8,151 nucleotides of DNA, taken from Chlamydiota bacterium (GTDB lineage: Bacteria > Chlamydiota > Chlamydiia > Chlamydiales > JAJFMB01). The stretch spans positions 1 to 8,151 of the forward strand of contig JAJFMB010000061.1 of the NCBI GenBank assembly GCA_021772355.1, given 5' to 3'. Positions 1 to 5,684 of the stretch are shown one piece after another; within the stretch, counting starts at the first letter, position 1, and every line of letters starts with the position of its first letter. A model generated the notes under the pieces. That model did no database searches. It saw nothing but the letters and a program-made list of their open reading frames with translations, and was not told where the DNA came from. Both the position numbers and the translations under genes were made by a program.

Positions 1-206
1 GCCGTTTCACCAGCCTTATAGTACTGCTTATGAAGAATCCCGGGATGGGGCGCAGGCAGCTCTACAGTTGCTTTATCAGTCATGACAACCACAACAGGCT
101 CATCCTGTTTGATCGGATCGCCCACATTTTTTAGCCACTCGACCACTTCTCCTTCTACAACCCCTTCGCCAATATCGGGCAGTGTGACGGTAAAAATATC
201 TCGCAT
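1..206 (-). CDS. bkdB: Dihydrolipoamide acyltransferase (E2) of branched-chain 2-oxoacid dehydrogenase, N-terminal fragment
   Basis: Only the first 68 codons are in the window; the rest lies beyond base 1. I translated this fragment by hand. It is a lipoyl domain: the DIGEG motif sits at residues 11-15 and the lipoyl-lysine motif TDKAT at 43-47, so Lys45 is the expected lipoylation site. E2 carries the acyl group from E1 on the swinging lipoyl arm and transfers it to CoA in the cytoplasm. The ATG is 8 bp after the E1beta stop codon, preceded by TTAGGG, a modest ribosome binding site, so the gene is surely co-transcribed with the two E1 genes. A lipoyl domain alone cannot separate BCKDH E2 from pyruvate dehydrogenase E2. 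The branched-chain assignment rests mainly on the E1 partners. The catalytic domain is not visible. Confidence 0.85.
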   Translation of the reverse strand, partial: MRDIFTVTLPDIGEGVVEGEVVEWLKNVGDPIKQDEPVVVVMTDKATVELPAPHPGILHKQYYKAGET

Positions 207-214
207 CCCTAATC

Positions 215-1189
215 CTAATACTTGATGGTTTCTCTAAGAGCGCGTTTAACCCTTGGTGCATCGGGCAGATATTCCCCTTCTAATGTATGAGGAAAAGGCG
301 TGTCAAGACCACAGCAGCGCTTCACTGGTGCTTCCAAATACAAAAAACAGTATTCCATAATGACGGCGCTAATTTCTGCAGCAAACCCTTGTGTTTTAGG
401 CGCTTCATGACTCACAACACATCTTCCCGTTTTCTTTACAGATTCTATTATCGTTTCTCTGTCTAAGGGGTTTAAGGAGCGCAAGTCAATAACTTCAACA
501 GAGATTCCCTCTTCTTCCATCTCATCTGCGGCTTGCAAATTTTGCCTGTGCTGCGCTCCCCATCCAATCAAAGTGATGTCGTTTCCTTCTCGAGAGATAT
601 GCGCTTTACCAAGAGGGATAAGGTATTCTTCTAATGGAACATCTTCTTTAATGGCGCGGTAGATCCGTTTTGGCTCTAAAAATAGCACAGGATCTTGAGC
701 CCGAATAGCAGAGGCCAGAAGCCCTTTTGCTTCATAAGGGGAGGAAGGAACTACGACGAGCAAGCCCGGTGTGTGCAAAAATTGCGCCTCCGGAGACTGC
801 GAATGGTAAAGCCCCCCATGGATGCCGCCTCCATAAGGCGTTCTGATCACCATTGGTACAGGAAATTGGTTTGCCGTTCGATAGCGCATTTTGGCAAGTT
901 CATTAACAATTTGATCGTAGGCAGGGAAGATGTAGTCGGCAAATTGTATTTCGCAAATGGGCTTTAAACCCTTTTGCGCCATACCAATAGCAAATCCCAC
1001 GATCCCCTGCTCACTTAAAGGGGTATCAAAACATCTCGCCTCACCGAATTTTTCCTGCAATCCTTTGGTCACACGGAAAACCCCTCCAAACGCCCCGACA
1101 TCCTCACCTAACACATAGAGGCATTCATCACGCGCCATCTCTTCATGCAGGGTGTGGTTTAAAGCTTGGATAAGATTCATCTCAGGCAT
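215..1189 (-). CDS. bkdAB: Branched-chain 2-oxoacid dehydrogenase E1 component, beta subunit
   Basis: This 324-residue protein is full length for an E1beta subunit. With E1alpha it forms the thiamine-diphosphate enzyme that decarboxylates 2-oxoisovalerate and related 2-oxoacids and acylates the E2 lipoyl group. Visible landmarks are GEDV (28-31), TPLSEQGIVG (56-65, with the conserved Glu60 near the cofactor), FADYIFPA (83-90), YHSQSPEA (128-135), SHEAP (260-264) and the C-terminal CGLDTPFP (293-300). The FADYIFPA and YHSQSPEA stretches agree with animal and bacterial BCKDH E1beta as I recall them, better than with pyruvate dehydrogenase E1beta. The start ATG overlaps the last 8 bases of the E1alpha gene, and GAGG lies 9 nt upstream, inside E1alpha, which favours this ATG over the next Met three codons later. 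Such overlap implies translational coupling, fitting the 1:1 subunit stoichiometry. Confidence 0.93.
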   Translation of the reverse strand: MPEMNLIQALNHTLHEEMARDECLYVLGEDVGAFGGVFRVTKGLQEKFGEARCFDTPLSEQGIVGFAIGMAQKGLKPICEIQFADYIFPAYDQIVNELAKMRYRTANQFPVPMVIRTPYGGGIHGGLYHSQSPEAQFLHTPGLLVVVPSSPYEAKGLLASAIRAQDPVLFLEPKRIYRAIKEDVPLEEYLIPLGKAHISREGNDITLIGWGAQHRQNLQAADEMEEEGISVEVIDLRSLNPLDRETIIESVKKTGRCVVSHEAPKTQGFAAEISAVIMEYCFLYLEAPVKRCCGLDTPFPHTLEGEYLPDAPRVKRALRETIKY

Positions 1190-2246
1190 CGTTCATGCCC
1201 TCAATTTCATCCGAAAGGAATTTGGGAATCTCATGATAAACATCTTGAATCAAAGTTTCCACTGCCGGAGGAGACGTTTCTTTGGCTAGTGCAATAGCAG
1301 CGCTCACTTCCCCCGCAACACTTTCCAAAAGAGCGTTTTCCTTCTCTTCATTCCACAGTTTCCTGGACTCTAAATAGCGTCTAAGACGCAGTATAGGACA
1401 CTTTTTCTCCCACGCTTTTACCTCTTCATTTTTTCGGTATTGCGTCGGATCATCAGAGGTGGAGTGCGCCCCTAAACGGTAAGTCATCGCCTCAATCAAT
1501 TGAGGACCTTCGCCACGCAAACACGCTGCACGCGCTTTTTGCACAACGTCATAGATCGCGACCACATCATTTCCATCCACACGTAAACTTGGAATGCCAA
1601 AAGCCGCTCCCTTTTCTGCCACCCCTTCCGTCACAAATTGAGCTGATGTCGGTGTTGAAATGGCATAGCCGTTATTACGACAGAAAAAAATCACAGGACA
1701 CTTCCTCACTGCTGCAAAATTAAGCCCTACGTAAAAATCCCCCTCAGAGGTTGCTCCATCTCCAAAATAGCACAACGCAACAGCCTCTTCCTTTTGACAT
1801 TTCATCGCATAAGCACATCCCGCAGCATGGGGAATATTTGTTCCGATCGGAGAGGAAACTGTTACGACATTAAGAGAGTGACTTCCAAAATGGTTTGGCA
1901 TCTGCCGTCCCAAAATACTATCTTCGCAATCACCAAACATATGATGAATATAATCAAGAGTCGTACCACCTCTCCAAAACATAACCCCGGCTTCCCGATA
2001 CTGCGGATATAACCAATCACACATCTCCAAAGCTGCAGCGCTCGCGACAGCGCACGCCTCTTCACCTCGAGAACTTAGGGCAAAGCTAATCTCCCCCTGA
2101 CGCTGCAGTGTAATCATCCGCTCGTCAATGTGCCGTGTCAGACACATCGTGCGATACATCTTAAGCAACACAGCATCTTCAATTTCGCAGAGACACGACT
2201 TTACTAGTTGACCACTTTCATCGAGATAAGAAATCACTTCAATCAC
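1182..2246 (-). CDS. bkdAA: Branched-chain 2-oxoacid dehydrogenase E1 component, alpha subunit
   Basis: This is the TPP-binding E1alpha subunit. Numbering from the chosen GTG start (354 residues), GRQMPNHFGS lies at 113-122, the TPP motif begins with GDG at 162-164 and ends with NN at 191-192, and YRLGAHSTSDD is at 256-266. The last motif corresponds to the phosphorylation loop of mammalian BCKDH E1alpha. GRQMP, FFCRNNGYAISTPTS and HSTSDD are typical of BCKDH rather than pyruvate dehydrogenase. The open frame runs back to 2411, but that extension overlaps the divergent thioesterase gene and looks non-coding. Two starts are realistic: ATG at 2279 (365 residues), with no good ribosome binding site, and GTG at 2246, with AAGGGG 9 nt upstream. 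I prefer GTG because the family similarity also begins about there. A second GTG at 2237 is possible. This is the first visible gene of the E1alpha-E1beta-E2 operon. Confidence 0.92.
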   Translation of the reverse strand: MIEVISYLDESGQLVKSCLCEIEDAVLLKMYRTMCLTRHIDERMITLQRQGEISFALSSRGEEACAVASAAALEMCDWLYPQYREAGVMFWRGGTTLDYIHHMFGDCEDSILGRQMPNHFGSHSLNVVTVSSPIGTNIPHAAGCAYAMKCQKEEAVALCYFGDGATSEGDFYVGLNFAAVRKCPVIFFCRNNGYAISTPTSAQFVTEGVAEKGAAFGIPSLRVDGNDVVAIYDVVQKARAACLRGEGPQLIEAMTYRLGAHSTSDDPTQYRKNEEVKAWEKKCPILRLRRYLESRKLWNEEKENALLESVAGEVSAAIALAKETSPPAVETLIQDVYHEIPKFLSDEIEGMNDA

Positions 2247-2261
2247 CCTTCTATTCCCCTT
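2247..2261 (-). promoter_or_regulatory. Ribosome binding site deciding the E1alpha start
   Basis: Read on the minus strand, AAGGGG (2261 to 2256) stands 9 nt before the GTG at 2246. A second purine run, AGAAGG (2252 to 2247), stands 9 nt before another in-frame GTG at 2237. The upstream ATG at 2279 has nothing comparable. This is why a GTG start is chosen, though it is unclear which of the two GTG codons is used. Confidence 0.5.
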
Positions 2262-2266
2262 ATTGA

Positions 2267-2295
2267 TTGCAAGATTCATGCCACCGCAGTACAAT
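2267..2295 (+). promoter_or_regulatory. Putative sigma-70-type promoter of the thioesterase gene
   Basis: A TTGCAA -35 box (2267-2272) and a TACAAT -10 box (2290-2295) are separated by exactly 17 bp. The predicted transcript would begin near 2302 and leave a leader of about 23 nt before the ATG at 2325. The -35 box lies upstream of the preferred E1alpha GTG start but would fall inside the E1alpha gene if the ATG at 2279 were used. The call comes from consensus matching only. Confidence 0.45.
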
Positions 2296-2324
2296 CCAAT
2301 ACAAACCTTGAGTGAGTTTCTCTT

Positions 2325-2735
2325 ATGTTTATAGCTAAGAATCAAGTCCGCATGCACGACACCGATATGGCTGGAATCCTCTACTTTCCCCGCCAATTTC
2401 GCTTCGCTCATGACGCTCTAGAAGATTTTGTTGAAAGTGAAGGACTTAGCTTTAATGAAGTCTTTCTTAAAGAAAAGTTTGTGTTTGTTATAGCGCATGC
2501 CGAAGCCGACTATCTCAAACCATTGAAGATCGGCGATAAATTAGACATCCACCTCCATGTCAAGAGGATAGGCACGACTTCCTTTACAATTCTCTATGAA
2601 CTATTCCGCGTTCCTGAAAACGTTCTTGTCGGAACCGCCAAGACAGTTCACGTTACCTTAGATGGTAAAACAAGAGAAAAAATTTCCATCCCCCCAGAGC
2701 TACGCAGCAAGTTGGAACGGCACTCTATCGAGTAA
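2325..2735 (+). CDS. Acyl-CoA thioesterase, hot-dog fold (4HBT/YbgC-like)
   Basis: This 136-residue protein has the size of a single hot-dog domain of the 4-hydroxybenzoyl-CoA thioesterase/YbgC group. It opens with the family signature HDTDMAGILYF at residues 11-21; Asp14 is in the position of the catalytic aspartate. A conserved AEADYLKPLKIGD stretch follows at 60-72, and beta-rich sequence completes the fold. Such enzymes hydrolyse acyl-CoA or acyl-ACP thioesters in the cytoplasm. The substrate cannot be told from the sequence; 1,4-dihydroxy-2-naphthoyl-CoA hydrolase and short-chain acyl-CoA thioesterase are both possible. The gene diverges from the BCKDH operon and has its own putative promoter. 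The ribosome binding site is weak (GAGTGAG, about 8 nt before the ATG). It converges on the GIN-domain gene with a 10-bp gap. Confidence 0.85.
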   Translation: MFIAKNQVRMHDTDMAGILYFPRQFRFAHDALEDFVESEGLSFNEVFLKEKFVFVIAHAEADYLKPLKIGDKLDIHLHVKRIGTTSFTILYELFRVPENVLVGTAKTVHVTLDGKTREKISIPPELRSKLERHSIE

Positions 2736-2751
2736 ACTCATTCACTTACTC
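2730..2751. repeat. Short inverted repeat spanning two convergent stop codons
   Basis: GAGTAA (2730-2735) and TTACTC (2746-2751) form perfect 6-bp arms around a 10-nt loop. Each arm is the final Glu codon plus TAA stop of one of the two convergent genes, so the symmetry arises because both proteins end in Glu-stop. No T-tract follows on either side, so this is at best a weak bidirectional terminator and may be chance. Confidence 0.3.
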
Positions 2752-3462
2752 TAAGCCCAACACCTGACCACTGCCTGAGGTGCTCTTTTCAACCTTGGGC
2801 TCTCCTCCATAGCGAATGACACTATTCCCACTGGCAGATGCTTTAAGATTCTCCATTGCATTAACCCAGACTTTGGCGTTGCCATTGGTACTGACTTGAG
2901 AATTTTGTGAAAAAAGTCCGGCTCCTTCAAAACGTCCCTCGTCTTTCACGTCCACTTTTTCTGTTTCGATAACCCCGGTGATTAGAAGATCAGAGGAACC
3001 ACCAATAGAAGCGGTAAGTGAGTTTCCCCTTACAGCTAAAGCAGCTTTTGTTTTACCATTCATGGTCACGCTCAGATCTTTAATATCAAACTCCCCTTGC
3101 GTCTTGGCTCTAACCTTATCGTCCAAAGTGATGGCTTGAATGTCATTGATGGTCACGTAGTACTCAATCGCATCTCCTCCTGGAACATTGGCAGTCGTTG
3201 GCTCGATCGTTAAAATTCCATCCTCAACATGGGATTTGATCTCTTTAACAATGTCTTTATTCCCTTTAATTTCGAGAGACTCAGCGCTTCCTTGAGAAAG
3301 AAAAACTTTACCAAATCCTTTAACGACGATTGAAGTGAATCCCGAAACTGCGCGTTTCTCACCGTTATTATTTTTTTTATGAACTAAGTTACTGTAAAGC
3401 AGAGAACTTATGCCCAAAAAGGCCACTGCTAAAATAACTGCTTTTGCTAGGGGATGATTCAT
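2746..3462 (-). CDS. GIN-domain (DUF2807) envelope protein, downstream paralogue
   Basis: The 238-residue product begins with a short basic N-terminus and a hydrophobic segment (about residues 6-27) that should act as a signal peptide or membrane anchor. The rest (about 38-238) fits the GIN/DUF2807 putative adhesin-head domain: an opening VSGFTSIVVKGFGKVFL (39-55), then short beta-strand repeats with glycines at turns, ending in SGSGQV (229-234). The domain is known to fold as a beta-solenoid at the cell surface or in the periplasm; its biochemical role is unknown. The C-terminus, PKVEK followed by SGSGQV, matches that of the gene directly upstream, so the two are paralogues. The ATG is 3 bp past the upstream stop codon; AGAGG, 6 nt before the ATG, overlaps the end of that gene, so they form an operon. 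Codons 29-31 contain a run of eight A. No lipobox is visible. Confidence 0.8.
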   Translation of the reverse strand: MNHPLAKAVILAVAFLGISSLLYSNLVHKKNNNGEKRAVSGFTSIVVKGFGKVFLSQGSAESLEIKGNKDIVKEIKSHVEDGILTIEPTTANVPGGDAIEYYVTINDIQAITLDDKVRAKTQGEFDIKDLSVTMNGKTKAALAVRGNSLTASIGGSSDLLITGVIETEKVDVKDEGRFEGAGLFSQNSQVSTNGNAKVWVNAMENLKASASGNSVIRYGGEPKVEKSTSGSGQVLGLE

Positions 3463-3465
3463 AAT

Positions 3466-4236
3466 TTACCTCTGAAGTGAATGAACGCTACCGGAACCGG
3501 AAATATGCTTATTAACTTTTGGCTGTCCCAAATAAGTCACGTTGCCACTTCCGGCGATCGAAACATCTAAATTTTTAGAAACATTAAGAACAACATCTCC
3601 AGCCCCAAGAATTTTTACTTCCGCCACTTTACTTGAGAAGTCCTCAGCAACATATTCTCCGTGCCCTCTAATCGTAATTGATTGCTCTTGAGTGTCTCCC
3701 GATATCGAGATTATGCCCGAACCGGAAATCAAAGTTTGGATATCCTTCACTTGCACATTAAGTTGCATGGTTCCGGAACCACTTATTTCAAGTTTAAGTT
3801 TCTCTGATTTGATTTGATCTTGTCCTTGGATAATACCCGATCCTTCAATAGTGACACTTTCTAAATCTTTTACTTGAAGATGGTAAGTAATCGGCTTTTC
3901 AGAAGAGAAAAGTCGAGAGAGCCATCCCTTGCCTTTATGACTGATGGTAAGCACCCCGTATTTAACCTCTGCAGTAATTTCAGGCTCAATATCCTTTTCC
4001 GCCTCAATTTTCAACGACTCATTTCCAGTTTGCTGCAGGTGCAGCGTTCCCTTTCCTTGAAGCACCACGCGATTAAAGTCTGAAACCTTTCTTTCTCCAG
4101 GAGCTACAGCTTCTGTTGAAACATCCTTCTTCCCTTTTTGATCATCCACTCCGGACACATCATCGTTAAATACTGAGTATGAAACAAACACTCCCAACAA
4201 ACAGAGAGATGTATACAACACAGGATACTTCATCAT
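3466..4236 (-). CDS. GIN-domain (DUF2807) envelope protein, upstream paralogue with periodic GxG turns
   Basis: The product has 256 residues from ATG 4236, or 255 from the adjacent ATG at 4233. A GAGG ribosome binding site lies 6 nt before 4233 and 3 nt before 4236, so 4233 may be the true start; a TTG at 4245 is unlikely. A hydrophobic segment (about residues 4-23) serves as signal peptide or anchor and is followed by a charged, probably flexible linker to about residue 47. The GIN/DUF2807 domain then carries glycine turns (GSG, GHG or GAG) at seven places spaced 18-20 residues apart, near residues 132, 152, 171, 191, 211, 229 and 247. This regular spacing indicates rungs of a beta-solenoid. 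The cysteine in the hydrophobic segment lacks a proper lipobox. Role unknown; a surface or periplasmic structural/adhesive protein is inferred. It is first in a two-gene operon with its paralogue. Confidence 0.82.
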   Translation of the reverse strand: MMKYPVLYTSLCLLGVFVSYSVFNDDVSGVDDQKGKKDVSTEAVAPGERKVSDFNRVVLQGKGTLHLQQTGNESLKIEAEKDIEPEITAEVKYGVLTISHKGKGWLSRLFSSEKPITYHLQVKDLESVTIEGSGIIQGQDQIKSEKLKLEISGSGTMQLNVQVKDIQTLISGSGIISISGDTQEQSITIRGHGEYVAEDFSSKVAEVKILGAGDVVLNVSKNLDVSIAGSGNVTYLGQPKVNKHISGSGSVHSLQR

Positions 4237-4239
4237 AAG

Positions 4240-4243
4240 CCTC
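4240..4243 (-). promoter_or_regulatory. Ribosome binding site of the GIN operon
   Basis: GAGG on the minus strand stands 3 nt before ATG 4236 and 6 nt before ATG 4233. The usual spacing favours the second ATG, which starts the protein at MKYP. Confidence 0.5.
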
Positions 4244-4270
4244 AAATATTATTTCAAATATCCCTCTACT

Positions 4271-4298
4271 TATATAAAAATCTTTTTTGAAGCAACAA
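4271..4298 (-). promoter_or_regulatory. Putative promoter of the GIN-domain operon
   Basis: On the minus strand, a TTGTTG -35 box (4298 to 4293) and a TATATA -10 box (4276 to 4271) are 16 bp apart. Transcription would start near 4264, giving a leader of about 30 nt. The -35 box sits at the edge of a run of nine A (4297-4305), so a length change of this run would alter the DNA just upstream. Because the region is very AT-rich, chance matches are likely. Confidence 0.4.
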
Positions 4299-4326
4299 AA
4301 AAAAATGTTCTTAATAAATGGTAATC

Positions 4327-4335
4327 TGTTATAAT
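4327..4335 (+). promoter_or_regulatory. Extended -10 promoter of the 441-residue protein gene
   Basis: TGTTATAAT is a perfect extended -10 element (TG, one base, TATAAT at 4330-4335). Only a poor -35 (TTCTTA, 4308-4313) lies upstream, as is usual for extended -10 promoters. The predicted start, about 4342, falls at the beginning of a run of eight T (4342-4349). The leader to ATG 4359 would be about 17 nt and contains no Shine-Dalgarno sequence. Confidence 0.55.
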
Positions 4336-4358
4336 ACTTCCTTTTTTTTCACTAGATT

Positions 4359-5684
4359 ATGAGTATACCATTACGTAATTACTTCTCGCCTCTTCAAACA
4401 ATTGCTTTAGAAGCTGATTTTGTAGATAGAACAAACATTTCCTTTAAACAATGGGAAAGAACTTCTAATGATAAAAAACAATTATTCTTAAATAATGAAC
4501 AAGCAGTCAAAACTCTATTAGATTCTAATAAAATTACTTTTGAGCAACTAGTCAGCTTCCACCCGCCACTTCTCGAATTCTTTTTAGATAATCCGCAAAG
4601 ATTCATTGAATTGCTAGAAAATGGACTACTAAATTCCGATCCATCCAAATTAGATTTTGAACATATATCATGCCTAATGGACCCCCATTATGATATTGTT
4701 CCCCACTACCTTTCCCTATCTGAATTTCTCGCGCTGGACATGCAAATAATCGACATAACCGACGGCAATGGAAATGATTTCATTACACTTTTTGAACGTG
4801 GTCTTCAAGGCCATCAATTTAACGGACTTTCTTTCGATGACATTAGATATTTTGTACGTTATTTATCTCAGAGGGAAGAGATTGACATCCCTACATTTGC
4901 CGATCAAATTCTTGTGATCCCAAAAGAATTTAGAATCTGGTTTTTTCAGCACCCCGAACACCTCGAAAGTGTATCTGATAACATTGAAATTTTTGAAGAA
5001 CTTCTTAAAAAAATGTTTCCAAAAGAGATTTATTTAAGTGCTGGGACTGCTGAAGGGCATCAACTCGTTAGCTACCCACAGATTTTTTTCAGTAATATCG
5101 AAACATGCCAACTCCTGAGTAAAAACAAGATTGATTTAGAACGGTTAATGACTCTCTCCTCTGCCCGTTTACTGACGATTTTCACCTATCCCAACGATTT
5201 TTTATCTTTATGCGATAAGATTAAGATCCCACCCGCACTGCTTATGGTCGCTTCTGTAATTAACGACGACAATTTTTATCTACTCGTCACAGAGCAACAG
5301 CAAATAGATCAACTGGAATGTACTCCTGAAGATTTACATAAGATTATAAGTACTATACGCACGACATCAGCTAACTGCAGAGGCATCTCTAATAATCAAC
5401 ATTGGCACCCGGACGTTCTCAGGAAGCTGGATCAGCTAGGTGTTACCCCTCCACCTGTGATTCAAGGGGCAGTAAACCAATTAATTCAAATTTTTGAAAA
5501 CTATGAAATTTTCATGAACTTGCATCGTAAAGGGGTCGACATCGTCGCGTTGTTTTCCTCCTTATCCCTTAGTAGAATCGAGGTCTTACTCTTCACTCCA
5601 GAAGTTATTATTCGTTACAAAAATCGCTTAAAAGTACTTGAAAACATCAGCATTAATGATTGGATGTGGAATAATAGGGTTTAG
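4359..5684 (+). CDS. Uncharacterised alpha-helical repeat protein, 441 residues
   Basis: I do not recognise a family. The protein has no signal peptide and no clear membrane segment, and is rich in Leu, Ile, Phe, Asn and Asp, with helical amphipathic patterning. At least three degenerate repeats of about 48 residues can be aligned by eye, at 43-91, 243-290 and 378-426. Each has an Ile/Val followed by Thr/Asp, a Leu four or five residues after that Ile/Val, a leucine-rich stretch, then Pro 20-21 residues after the Ile/Val (Pro79, Pro278, Pro414) and another hydrophobic helix. A fourth probably spans 173-213 with a short insertion (Pro199). An alpha-solenoid is inferred, which would suit protein binding. 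The gene is markedly more AT-rich than its neighbours, particularly in the first third. It stands alone on the plus strand with its own promoter and no ribosome binding site. A secreted host-directed effector is one possibility if the organism is intracellular, but nothing in the sequence proves it. Confidence 0.8.
   Translation: MSIPLRNYFSPLQTIALEADFVDRTNISFKQWERTSNDKKQLFLNNEQAVKTLLDSNKITFEQLVSFHPPLLEFFLDNPQRFIELLENGLLNSDPSKLDFEHISCLMDPHYDIVPHYLSLSEFLALDMQIIDITDGNGNDFITLFERGLQGHQFNGLSFDDIRYFVRYLSQREEIDIPTFADQILVIPKEFRIWFFQHPEHLESVSDNIEIFEELLKKMFPKEIYLSAGTAEGHQLVSYPQIFFSNIETCQLLSKNKIDLERLMTLSSARLLTIFTYPNDFLSLCDKIKIPPALLMVASVINDDNFYLLVTEQQQIDQLECTPEDLHKIISTIRTTSANCRGISNNQHWHPDVLRKLDQLGVTPPPVIQGAVNQLIQIFENYEIFMNLHRKGVDIVALFSSLSLSRIEVLLFTPEVIIRYKNRLKVLENISINDWMWNNRV

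Noticed and set aside
695..967. Plus-strand open frame of 90 codons
   Set aside because: It is antisense to the conserved E1beta gene and its translation resembles no protein.
1794..2065. Two open frames, one on each strand, inside the E1alpha gene
   Set aside because: Both are shadows of the conserved E1alpha coding frame.
2247..2411. N-terminal extension of E1alpha to 2411
   Set aside because: It overlaps the well-supported thioesterase gene in antisense, has no family similarity, and better starts with ribosome binding sites exist downstream.
2730..2751. Bidirectional intrinsic terminator
   Set aside because: The stem is only 6 bp with low GC, the loop is 10 nt and there is no T-tract; it is kept only as an inverted repeat.
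3466..4245. Lipoprotein assignment for the upstream GIN protein
   Set aside because: The cysteine in the hydrophobic segment is preceded by Leu instead of Gly, Ala or Ser, so the lipobox is not satisfied.
4394..4648. Minus-strand open frame opposite the orphan gene
   Set aside because: The plus-strand frame is far longer and has a promoter and internal protein repeats; the antisense frame has neither.
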